Shown here: one piece after another, positions 1-7,965 of the stretch
How positions within the stretch are numbered: the first letter of the stretch is position 1
Layout: every line of letters begins with the position of its first letter
Origin: an uncultured Microbulbifer sp.
GTDB taxonomy: Bacteria; Pseudomonadota; Gammaproteobacteria; Pseudomonadales; Cellvibrionaceae
Length of the DNA: 64,000 nt
Direction: 5' to 3'
Assembly (NCBI RefSeq): GCF_947504145.1
Contig: NZ_CANNGQ010000004.1
Location: 527,954 to 591,953 of the forward strand
Made by a program: the position numbers and the translations under genes
Notes under the pieces: model-generated
Told to the model about the DNA's origin: nothing
Database searches by the model: none
What the model saw: only the letters and a program-made list of their open reading frames with translations

Positions 1-740
1 TCCTTTTTAATTGTGAACGCGTTTGTGCCGATGTGAACTATGGGCACCTCGATGACTTGATCAACAATGCGCAAAATTACTACCTGAATTATCAGTTCAA
101 TCAATATATCGCCGCAAAAAAAGGAAACACCTACCTATCATTGGTGGTAAACAAAGGTGGCGTTTGGCAATTCGTCATCGAAGAGGAATCACTGAATGAC
201 GATCTGATATCGCCTATTGCAAAAACACTGTCTGAAACAGGGAGAATCGATCTATACGGATTTTACTTCGACTCTGGAAAATATGAATTGAAAAGCGGTT
301 CCGAAATGGAGTTGAAGCAACTGTCGGATGTTCTGAGTCAATATCCCGAGTTAAAGATCCGGATAATTGGGCATACTGATAGCGTTGGAGAAAAATACAG
401 TAACCAGAAACTCTCCGCCGCAAGGGCCGACGCGGTGTCCATCGCACTACAAAGCCAATACATGATAGACCGGCCTCGCCTGATTACGGCCGGAATGGGT
501 GAATCTCAACCGATCGCAGATAACAGCACGGAAACTGGCAGAGAAAAAAATCGTCGTGTTGAAGTAATTGCTATTAACCCGGAAGTCATCAACTCCGGCA
601 AAGATTACGCCGATGTTTCGGAGAAACAGCGGGGACGTGGACAAGAAGATAGCGAACCGCTTCTCAATCAGGCGAAGGAAAAAATGAAAAAAGCGGAAGA
701 TGCCAAGGATTTGGCAAAACGGCTAAAAAGGTTTTTCTAA
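1..740 (+). CDS. OmpA-family C-terminal domain protein, 5' end outside window
   Basis: The frame is open from the first bases, so the start lies upstream; a GTG at 33 is only an internal codon. The first readable residues (FNCERVCADVNYGHL) resemble the Cys-containing segment of the OmpA-family protein at 50034-50963 (YNCEGIGCGDLTGW), a pattern known from DUF4892 proteins. An OmpA-like peptidoglycan-binding domain follows, with an IGHTDSVG segment and the NRRVEV signature near its end. The tail is a short basic/acidic helix rich in Lys and Glu. It probably anchors an outer-membrane or periplasmic assembly to peptidoglycan. The relation to the distant Tad-linked paralogue is by eye. Confidence 0.85.
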   Translation, partial: LFNCERVCADVNYGHLDDLINNAQNYYLNYQFNQYIAAKKGNTYLSLVVNKGGVWQFVIEEESLNDDLISPIAKTLSETGRIDLYGFYFDSGKYELKSGSEMELKQLSDVLSQYPELKIRIIGHTDSVGEKYSNQKLSAARADAVSIALQSQYMIDRPRLITAGMGESQPIADNSTETGREKNRRVEVIAINPEVINSGKDYADVSEKQRGRGQEDSEPLLNQAKEKMKKAEDAKDLAKRLKRFF

Positions 741-794
741 ACCTATCATAGCTTCAAAAAAATCGGCAATCAGAAACTCTGCAGCTTGTAAAGA

Positions 795-812
795 GTGGCC
801 CGCTTGGGCCAC
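795..812 (-). terminator. Hairpin between convergent OmpA and PL7 genes
   Basis: GTGGCCC and GGGCCAC pair around a GCTT loop, 16 bases beyond the PL7 stop. Read leftward the stem is followed by TCTTT, a modest T tract, so it can end the alginate lyase transcript. It may also serve the OmpA gene from the other side. Confidence 0.55.
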
Positions 813-827
813 CCATCCCGAATGTAG

Positions 828-1931
828 TTATCTCAGTACAATCGACGAAAAACTCGCCTGAGCGTAATGTCCCTGCGCCTTGTCCTGCTCCCAGTTGCCT
901 GTGCCACCACAACCGGCATACCACATACCATCCTGGTTTTTGGTGCTGCACTGATTGTAGGTACCGGCTTTAAAGTAGAACCAATCACCGAGGTAACCAC
1001 GGGGGTTATCCAACGGGTCTACTTCTCCGAGCGGATTGATGTTACTCGCCAGATTTACCGAGTACTCGACGCGGGGTTTGTTCGGAGATTTAAATGTCAG
1101 ATGCATCATGTCGCCGTCCACATCGACGGTGTAGCTGAATTCTTCGTTCAGCTTAATACCCTGTTCACCGGGATCTTCCATGGATTCCCAGGTATTTCCC
1201 CAAACCGGGTAGGCAATATCAGTGCGGTTCGGATCATTTTTCTCCAGGTTGCGTTCGTAGGTCCAGAATACTGAGCCGTGTTCGTGATGCGGCCACTTTT
1301 TGTAGTAGATCTTCAGTGGTTCATTGCCGTAACCAAAACCACTGTCGAGAATACTTTCATCTTTACCTGCGTGAATCTGGCCAATGACTACGGAATACGC
1401 GGGTACTCTGTCCGGATTTTCTGCCTCAACGGCCACGTGATTGACCCTCAGGGTCGCCGACAGCCAGCCACCAATCGCGCCGTAGCGTTTCGCCTTGGGG
1501 TGGGAAGCCAGCGCAAAATTGTTGCCAGAGGATCGGGTTTTGGAGTTTTCCGGGTCGATCATCTGCCGCAGCTCGCTGCGGGTATTGGACGAGCTAATGG
1601 TGGTGATGGCTTTGTTGGGCGCAGTAAACACCACCTCACCATTTTCATTGCCATAGAAAAAGCGCGGATCGTACAAGCGGGAAACCTGCGGTGGTTCTAC
1701 TTCATCGATTTTCCCATCGCGGTTGCTGTCCGTGGGTAGGGTAATTTTCCAATGGCTCAGGTCCATGAGGGCGCCCGGCACAATGGCGGGTGCACGATCA
1801 GCACTTGCAACCTCTTCTGATTGCGTTTCCGCCCCACTCTGGCACGCAGATAACAACATGCAGGCACCGGCAATAGCGGTGCTCCGGGCAATAAAAGCGA
1901 GTGGTTTTTTAGAGTGTAGAATTTTTCTCAT
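828..1931 (-). CDS. Alginate lyase, polysaccharide lyase family 7, lipoprotein
   Basis: 367 residues. A lipoprotein signal ends in LLSAC (Cys30), so the enzyme is probably held on a membrane surface. The three hallmark PL7 segments are present: TRSELR (117-122), QIH (185-187) and YFKAGTYNQ (319-327), which carry the substrate-binding and catalytic Arg, Gln, His and Tyr of the family. PL7 enzymes cleave alginate by beta-elimination; endo or exo mode and M/G preference cannot be read from the sequence. It is the last gene of the leftward alginate cluster, downstream of a PL6 lyase and a TonB receptor, with a terminator-like hairpin in the 131-bp gap before it, so it may have its own promoter. 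Confidence 0.93.
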   Translation of the reverse strand: MRKILHSKKPLAFIARSTAIAGACMLLSACQSGAETQSEEVASADRAPAIVPGALMDLSHWKITLPTDSNRDGKIDEVEPPQVSRLYDPRFFYGNENGEVVFTAPNKAITTISSSNTRSELRQMIDPENSKTRSSGNNFALASHPKAKRYGAIGGWLSATLRVNHVAVEAENPDRVPAYSVVIGQIHAGKDESILDSGFGYGNEPLKIYYKKWPHHEHGSVFWTYERNLEKNDPNRTDIAYPVWGNTWESMEDPGEQGIKLNEEFSYTVDVDGDMMHLTFKSPNKPRVEYSVNLASNINPLGEVDPLDNPRGYLGDWFYFKAGTYNQCSTKNQDGMWYAGCGGTGNWEQDKAQGHYAQASFSSIVLR

Positions 1932-2008
1932 AACATCATTCCTGCAATTAACGATGGGCGGTTTAACAAGGCTAACGAACTGTGTCGTTTTTTAGTGGGT
2001 TAAGTAGA

Positions 2009-2038
2009 GAAAACGGGCTTCTTGTGAAAAAGCCCGCT
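2009..2038 (-). terminator. Rho-independent terminator after PL6 gene
   Basis: On the minus strand a stem of CGGGCTT/AAGCCCG is followed by a short T tract (TTTTC). It lies just past the PL6 stop and before the PL7 start, separating the two lyase genes. Confidence 0.7.
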
Positions 2039-2062
2039 TTCCGCGTTCATTTCATCAGATAT

Positions 2063-4594
2063 TTATGGGCGATAGTTCATGGGCCCCACATCGCTACCGG
2101 TCAGGGGGCGAATGGTGATTGCCGTACTACTGGCTTCATCTGCTCCCGCGTCCGGCAAGCTGTCCCGCGGCTGCCCGTCCATATCCACGTCGATGGAGGG
2201 GAAGTTGCCCTGGGTGGCGAAGCTGTAGACACCGCCATCGACTGCCGGGCTGTTGCCCGATGGGCGGTAAACGCCGTCGCTGTCTCTGGACAACTGCGCA
2301 TCCACAAAGGAGATGCCGTTGACGTTGCTCAGGTCGCTGTCGGAATAGGCTTCACCGTGGAAGTAGTTGCCCGCGATTACTGAATCCACTGGCATACCGT
2401 CTGCGGACTGAACCAGTACCGGCCCCACGGCGTTGGCGATGATGTTGTTCACCAGAGTAACCGATTCCGGGTTGCGCGATTTTTTGCCGCCGTCAATGTT
2501 GAGGCTATTCACGCAGTCCACGATGGTGTTGTGGGCAATCATCACGTTTTCAAACTGCTGATAGCCGTTGGTGTCGTTGCCATCCGCGCCCATCATCACG
2601 ATACCGCCGTGGTGGGTGGTGTTGGCGAAATTGCAGTCTTCGATGTAGTTGTTCACCACCACATGCCCATCGTCGACGATGCGGATACCGGCGGAGAGCG
2701 GGTAGCCGTCACCGAAGATAAAGTTGTGTGCGATGGTGGCACTGGTGCCGTGGCGGGTGGTGATGGAGCCGTAGCTGTGGCGAATGGTGTTGTGCTGTAT
2801 CACATTGTGCCCGGCTTTATTGGAAATGATTTCCGCTTCGCCCTGGATATCTTCGAAATAGTTGTACTCCACGCGGGAGTAGGAACTGATCGTGTGGGTG
2901 GCGCTGTCACCAATACGCACAGCTTCCAGTTCGTTGTCGCTGGCATCGGGGAATTCCTTGCCATCCAGCGGTGGGCGGTTGCCGAAGTAGTTGTGGTCGA
3001 TCTGCGCCCGGTCGGGATCGGCATCGGTTTCTTCGCGGTTGATCAATAGCAGTGGGCCGCGATTGATTTTGCCGCTGAACCAGCTGTGGTCGATGCGGTT
3101 GTTGGTGCCGTAAATATTCAGCCACTTGTTGCTGCCGTCGAAGGCGTGATCCCAGTCGATGATGGCCAGTTCCGTCATGCGGCAATAGTGACAGGGAGCG
3201 CTGCCCGTTCCACGGGTCTGGATCAGGTCACTGCTGGACGAATTACCATTTTTGAAGGTGATGCCCTGCAGCACCAGATACTCACCACCCATGCGCACCT
3301 GGGCTTCACCGCCAAATAGGACCTTGCCGGGGTTCTGTGCAGCAACGGTAATCGGGGCGCTTTCGCTGCCGATACCGCCCATGTTCAGCTCCACATCGTT
3401 ATAGGTGCCGTCGGTCAGGCATACGGTGGTGCCCGCGGTCATGCTCCAGCCAGTTGCCGATTCCAGTTCTGATGGGCTGGAGACAAACTGGGTGCAGTTG
3501 ATCTCCGGAACGGAATTCAGCTCGCTCACCGGCAGGCCGCCGCTACCACCGGAACTGCTGGAAGAGCTGCTGGAGGAGCCGCCGGAAGAACTGCTGGAAG
3601 AACTACTGGAGCTGCTACTTGAACTACCACCTGAACTGCTGCCGGAGCTACTACCAGAACCGTCGCCAACAATACCCACCAATGCCACTTCGGTAATGCT
3701 GTTCCAGCTGTTGGCGCTGTTGCCGTAGCCCACCACACGAACAAACTGGCCGTCAGTGTCGGTTACGTCGATGGGCTGTAGTTCGTCGGTCGCGGTCGGC
3801 TGGGTGCCGCTCCACACAGTCTGCCAGTTGTTCTGGTCGGTGGAGACCTCGATGTCGAACGTGGCCGCGCGCTGGTCGCCTTTATAGAAAGCGAGTTGGA
3901 CTTCGGTCAGGGTGGCGGTGTCGCCCAGGTCGTACTGAATCCAGGCACCTTCGCCATCGGCAGACCAGCGCGTAGAGAGATGCCCATCCAGGGTATTTTC
4001 TGGCACGTTGCCGTCGTGGTCGCTGGCGGCAACACCGTCGATGGAGAGCATCCCTATGCTTGGCTCACCACCTCCGCTACTACTACTGCTACTACCACCG
4101 CTGCTACCACTGCCGCCGCCGCTGCTGTTTCCGGCGCTTTCCACAAACTCCACTTCCGTGAGGCTATTCCAGTCGTTGCTGGTGTTGCCGCCGCCTACGA
4201 TTTTCACATAGCGAGCGTTGTAGTCGCCAAGGCCGTAGCTTTCCAGCTCGCTGGTCTGCCCGGAGCTGGCACCATCGACAATCAGGGCCCAGTTGGCGTT
4301 GTCGTCAGAGAGGTAAACGCTGAAATACGTCTGGCGGGAGTCGCCGTTGTAAAAGGCAATATCGATCGCGGAAAGCGCGGTGACCGCGCCCAGGTCGTAG
4401 GTGATCCATTGGCCGGCACCCTGGGCAGACCAGCGGGTATTCAGGTCTTTGTCGAGGGTGTTGGCGGGGAGGTTGCCATCGTTGTCACTGGCGGTGACAG
4501 ATAGCGGTTCAAGCGCAGCGGAACCGGACGCAAGCGTCAGGCCGAGCAATGGTGTTGCTATGGTCGATAGCAAAAATTTCTGTTTACTGGACAT
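2063..4594 (-). CDS. PL6 family alginate lyase with two N-terminal CBM32 domains
   Basis: 843 residues, secreted (signal peptide about 1-27). Domain order: F5/8-type C (CBM32) domain about 28-152, Gly/Ser linker, second CBM32 about 179-310, long polyserine linker to about 352, then a right-handed beta-helix of the PL6/chondroitinase B type. The catalytic pair expected for PL6 is visible: Lys in IISNKAGHN (about 591) and Arg in TTRHGTSAT (about 614). PL6 enzymes depolymerise alginate, often poly-MG or poly-G. The two CBM32 modules are paralogous (both contain NTLD, TRWSA and NSLTEV/NSITEV-like segments). Polyserine linkers are typical of Cellvibrionales carbohydrate enzymes. It sits between the TonB receptor and the PL7 lyase on the same strand. 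Confidence 0.92.
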   Translation of the reverse strand: MSSKQKFLLSTIATPLLGLTLASGSAALEPLSVTASDNDGNLPANTLDKDLNTRWSAQGAGQWITYDLGAVTALSAIDIAFYNGDSRQTYFSVYLSDDNANWALIVDGASSGQTSELESYGLGDYNARYVKIVGGGNTSNDWNSLTEVEFVESAGNSSGGGSGSSGGSSSSSSGGGEPSIGMLSIDGVAASDHDGNVPENTLDGHLSTRWSADGEGAWIQYDLGDTATLTEVQLAFYKGDQRAATFDIEVSTDQNNWQTVWSGTQPTATDELQPIDVTDTDGQFVRVVGYGNSANSWNSITEVALVGIVGDGSGSSSGSSSGGSSSSSSSSSSSSSSGGSSSSSSSSSGGSGGLPVSELNSVPEINCTQFVSSPSELESATGWSMTAGTTVCLTDGTYNDVELNMGGIGSESAPITVAAQNPGKVLFGGEAQVRMGGEYLVLQGITFKNGNSSSSDLIQTRGTGSAPCHYCRMTELAIIDWDHAFDGSNKWLNIYGTNNRIDHSWFSGKINRGPLLLINREETDADPDRAQIDHNYFGNRPPLDGKEFPDASDNELEAVRIGDSATHTISSYSRVEYNYFEDIQGEAEIISNKAGHNVIQHNTIRHSYGSITTRHGTSATIAHNFIFGDGYPLSAGIRIVDDGHVVVNNYIEDCNFANTTHHGGIVMMGADGNDTNGYQQFENVMIAHNTIVDCVNSLNIDGGKKSRNPESVTLVNNIIANAVGPVLVQSADGMPVDSVIAGNYFHGEAYSDSDLSNVNGISFVDAQLSRDSDGVYRPSGNSPAVDGGVYSFATQGNFPSIDVDMDGQPRDSLPDAGADEASSTAITIRPLTGSDVGPMNYRP

Positions 4595-5053
4595 GAAGTA
4601 ATTTCTCTCAAATCAACGTTGCCAGGGCGCACCGGGGTGCGCCGATAAGCGAACGACAAGCGGGCATATACTTCACGCAAGGGTCATCATCGCTGAGTAA
4701 AAGTTTTGTACTTTTTTATGTGTTTTCGGGCCGGGTAGCTGTGCCGACCCGGCGATGAGCGTTGCGTATTATTGACTTATTATTCGCGCTGTATGACCAG
4801 TAAAGCTGGCACCTGAGTACCGAATTGACTGTAGCGGCTTCACTGGTTTCGGTTTGCTGTGAGCGGATGCGCTACTGATCTGGATCAGCAGGGGACAGGC
4901 ACACACGGCGGAAAAACCTTAACCGAAACCCTATATCTGGTATACAAACTGGATGCCCAATTTATGTGAACCAGTCTGACAGAACCGCCAGAAAAATGAA
5001 ATATTGGCGCAAAATTCGATTTCTTGCACCAAATATCGCGCGATTCTGATCGT

Positions 5054-5067
5054 ATTGGTCGACCAAT
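5054..5067. promoter_or_regulatory. Candidate GntR/FadR-type operator (perfect palindrome)
   Basis: ATTGGTCGACCAAT is a perfect 14-base palindrome with the TGGT-N2-ACCA core typical of FadR-subfamily GntR operators. FadR-subfamily regulators control alginate and uronate genes in several gammaproteobacteria, but no GntR gene lies in this window, so the assignment is inference. It is about 460 bases upstream of the PL6 start. Confidence 0.45.
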
Positions 5068-5136
5068 TTTCGGGTGAGGTGTGCGTTAAAGGATGGAAGG
5101 CTACAGGATATGTTGAAGGATATGGGTTGGTTGATT

Positions 5137-5152
5137 AACTGGTTGACCAGTT
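5137..5152. promoter_or_regulatory. Second candidate GntR/FadR-type operator
   Basis: AACTGGTTGACCAGTT is an inverted repeat of AACTGGT/ACCAGTT with a 2-base centre, close to the classic FadR consensus half-sites. It lies 69 bases from the first palindrome, so a pair of dimers could bind. Confidence 0.45.
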
Positions 5153-5225
5153 GCGCCGGTTGTATCCGCACTGGAGGTTACAGTGGGTATCGAATCGAAA
5201 TCGCGATTTCTTAAGACGCGGGGAA

Positions 5226-5247
5226 CGGGCAGAGAAAACTCTGCCCG
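5226..5247 (-). terminator. Hairpin after TonB receptor gene
   Basis: CGGGCAGAG and CTCTGCCCG form a perfect 9-bp stem around AAAA, 26 bases past the receptor stop. No strong T tract follows on the minus strand, so termination may be partial and allow some read-through to PL6. Confidence 0.5.
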
Positions 5248-5272
5248 CAGTGACGATACGACGGGTGGGTGT

Positions 5273-7663
5273 TTAGAAGTCGACGGTGGCCGACAGGGAC
5301 GCGGTGCGCGGTGCGCCGATCCAGGCGCCGTTGGCAACCACGGTGCCCAGATAATCTTCGTCGAACAGGTTGTTTACCACCAGGTTCAGGTTGATGTTGC
5401 TCAGTGCCGGGCTCAGGTCATACAGATTTACACCCAGATATGCATCGGCCACCAAATAGGATTCCGCTACCCAGGTATTGGCGACGTCCACATAACGGTC
5501 TCCGGTCATTTTTGCCGAGAAGCCCGCGTAAAGGGAGTCTGAAGTCCAGTCGAGACCAGCCGCCAGCAACCGGTCGGCAACGCCTACCACCTGATTGCCC
5601 GGTGCCAGCCCGAGGGATTGATCCACGGCCGGGTCGCCCGAGCCGAGGTAATTCGCATCCAGCTGGGTGTAAGAGGCGAACAGGCTGAACGCCTCGCTCA
5701 GGTTGTAATTCACTAGCAATTCAATCCCGTCCGATTCCACACCACCGGCATTGAAGTAGCTGCCGTTGGTGCCGATGGGATAGTTGGGTCCGGTGGACGT
5801 ATTGTTGTCGATAAAGATGATGCGGTTGTCGAACTCGTTGCTGAAAAATGTGGCGGTTGCCGCGATGTTGTCTGCGTCATAGCGCACGCCGAGCTCGATG
5901 GTTTCTGACGTTTCCGGCGCGATGTTGTTCAGGTCGGACTCCGGGCGCTCCAGTACCTCGTCGCTGATTGCGCGGAAGTTTTCTGCATAACCGGCGAACA
6001 CCTCGGCCCCCTGCACCGGCGTCTGCCACACAAGACCGGCAGACAGCAGGATATCGGAATCGGAATCGATCTCCGTGTCCGGGGACTGGTTGAACAGGTC
6101 TTCCCGCGCAATATCCACCATAAACTGCTTTGCACCCAGGCTCAGGGTGACGTCAGAAACCGTGACGGCGTCCTGCAGATACCACTTGGTGGTTTCCTGT
6201 GGGTAGCTGCGGTCGTATTGCACCCAGTAGGGCGTCGCATCAAATGCGTGGCCAGTGGTGGCGTCGCTGATTTTGTGCCAATCGCGATGTTCATCGCGGG
6301 TGGCGTCTTCGACCCAGAGCCCGCCGCGCAGTTCGTTCTGCAGACCGGCGAATTCACCGTTGTGGGTAAAGTCCAGGGTGAAGCCGTTGCGCTCTTTTTT
6401 GTAGTGGGTGTGACGATACGACATGGCGGGAATGGCACCGGCTTCGTAACAGGCCGGATCGTACTCGGGGCCGGCCTGGCCATAGATGGTGACCACAGAG
6501 GATTCGCAATCTGCGCGCGGCGTCAGCGCCTGGCCATTTGCATCCACGTAATAGATGGTGCCGCTACCGTTGGCAACAGTGGCCGTGGTGCCGCCGTTGA
6601 ATTCCGAGTGGCCGTCGGCACCGTCGTCGGTAACGTCGACCAGATACGGGGGCAGCCAGTCGCCGCGGCCCTCATTGCTGTGGTAGTAGACTCCGGCGTT
6701 CAGTTGCAGGGATTCGGTCACGTCAAAGGCAAGTTGCCCATAGGCCAGCAGGTTTTCCCGCAGGGTGGACCAGCCGCGGCGGTAGAGTTGGTCGACATTC
6801 GGGATACCGCTCCATTCACCGTTCAGGAAATCGGATTCCGGGTACTGGGCAAATTGCTCAGCGCTGTACACGCGCTGGTAGTTGTCTTCGTGTGTGTCGT
6901 CCCAAGAGAGGTAGCCTTTAAACTCGGCCCGGTCGAAATTCGTCACGAGTTTGGCTGCGATATGTTCGCGTTCGTTCTGCGCGGTTTCGGTAACCCAGTC
7001 CGTGGCTTCCTGGCTGGAATAGGAAATCCAGGCTTTGCTGTTGCCGGCGAAAGTACCGGTATCGTGGCGCAGGTAAAAACGCTGGGCGTCGAACTCGCCG
7101 AGGGAAACTTCCGTGCGGGTGCGGCTGCTATCCATGGGGTCTGAGGTTCTGAAATCCACAGTGCCGCCGAGAGCCTCATGGGAGCGTGTGGCGATATCCG
7201 CAGTGCCCTGGGTCACCTCGGCGCCGCCCATATTGCCCGGGTCGATAAACCGGTTGGCCTTGGAGCCACCGCCGTAGCCGGAGCCACCATTGGGAATGCC
7301 GTCGATGGTGGTACCCACCTGCTGTTCGTTCAGGCTGGTGGTGAAGCCGCGCACGGTGATGTTGGTGGACCAGTCATCAAAACCGTAGGTGTCGCCCTCG
7401 TTGATAGAAACCCCCGGAAGATTGTCGATCACCGCGTTGACGCTGGTGATGCTCGACTGCTGGCGGCGCATGGGCTCGGTGACCTCACTGCTGTTGAACG
7501 TGCTGCCGGTGCCGACAACGGTCACTTCTTCCAGTTTGTCTTCGGTGTTTTTTGCCGCGCTGGTTGGCTCTGTCGCTGCTACAGCGTATGGCGCGGACAG
7601 GGATAGCACGGCTATCGCGACTGCCAGAGTATTTCTGGCGAGGAGTGGGTTGTTGGCCTGCAT
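5273..7663 (-). CDS. TonB-dependent outer-membrane receptor, probable alginate oligosaccharide uptake
   Basis: 796 residues with a signal peptide (about 1-29). A TonB-box-like EEVTVVGTG (about 45) precedes the plug domain (ITVRGFTT, VGTTIDGIPNGG), then a long beta-barrel ending in the outer-membrane sorting signature ATVDF. No lipoprotein, STN or carboxypeptidase-like extension is seen. Receptors of this class import bulky ligands across the outer membrane using TonB-ExbBD energy. It is the first gene of the leftward cluster ending in two alginate lyases, so alginate oligomers are the likely ligand; this is inference from context, and iron-chelate transport cannot be excluded because an iron-type operon lies just upstream. 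Confidence 0.85.
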   Translation of the reverse strand: MQANNPLLARNTLAVAIAVLSLSAPYAVAATEPTSAAKNTEDKLEEVTVVGTGSTFNSSEVTEPMRRQQSSITSVNAVIDNLPGVSINEGDTYGFDDWSTNITVRGFTTSLNEQQVGTTIDGIPNGGSGYGGGSKANRFIDPGNMGGAEVTQGTADIATRSHEALGGTVDFRTSDPMDSSRTRTEVSLGEFDAQRFYLRHDTGTFAGNSKAWISYSSQEATDWVTETAQNEREHIAAKLVTNFDRAEFKGYLSWDDTHEDNYQRVYSAEQFAQYPESDFLNGEWSGIPNVDQLYRRGWSTLRENLLAYGQLAFDVTESLQLNAGVYYHSNEGRGDWLPPYLVDVTDDGADGHSEFNGGTTATVANGSGTIYYVDANGQALTPRADCESSVVTIYGQAGPEYDPACYEAGAIPAMSYRHTHYKKERNGFTLDFTHNGEFAGLQNELRGGLWVEDATRDEHRDWHKISDATTGHAFDATPYWVQYDRSYPQETTKWYLQDAVTVSDVTLSLGAKQFMVDIAREDLFNQSPDTEIDSDSDILLSAGLVWQTPVQGAEVFAGYAENFRAISDEVLERPESDLNNIAPETSETIELGVRYDADNIAATATFFSNEFDNRIIFIDNNTSTGPNYPIGTNGSYFNAGGVESDGIELLVNYNLSEAFSLFASYTQLDANYLGSGDPAVDQSLGLAPGNQVVGVADRLLAAGLDWTSDSLYAGFSAKMTGDRYVDVANTWVAESYLVADAYLGVNLYDLSPALSNINLNLVVNNLFDEDYLGTVVANGAWIGAPRTASLSATVDF

Positions 7664-7913
7664 GAGTCATCCTTGTGGTTTATCAATTTTTGTCGCGCGA
7701 CTGCTTTGTCCGGGAGTCAGCCCGAACCGAAAAGCCGGAATCACTGGATAGATTCGCGCGCCAACAAGATGACCAACGGTGATGAACCGCTTTTTACGTT
7801 TGGGTGAAATTAAGATGAATGGGGATGGTTTTGCAGGGGGGGGCAGGGAAAGTTTGCAGGGAACAGGTTTGCGGAGGTGGCTTCACAGGGTGCGGAATGC
7901 ACGAAGGAATGCG

Positions 7914-7943
7914 GAAATAAAAAGGTCCGGAAAAACCGGACCT
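7914..7943 (-). terminator. Strong terminator of the PepSY operon
   Basis: On the minus strand AGGTCCGG-TTTTT-CCGGACCT is followed directly by TTTTTATTT, a textbook intrinsic terminator. It lies 23 bases past the PepSY gene stop. The remaining bases to 7664 hold no gene and would contain the promoter of the receptor at 5273-7663. Confidence 0.85.
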
Positions 7944-7965
7944 GTCAGGGAGGTGGGGCCTAGCG

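Larger units (their letters stand above)
4595..5225. other. Long non-coding region upstream of PL6, with palindromes
   Basis: About 630 bases separate the PL6 start from the end of the TonB receptor gene; no convincing gene is present. It holds two symmetrical TGGT/ACCA elements, listed separately, and a weaker TGGTATAC element near 4938. It is the likely promoter and operator region of PL6. A stretch rich in T and A around 4700-4720 could contain the promoter, but no clear -35/-10 pair stands out. Confidence 0.6.
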
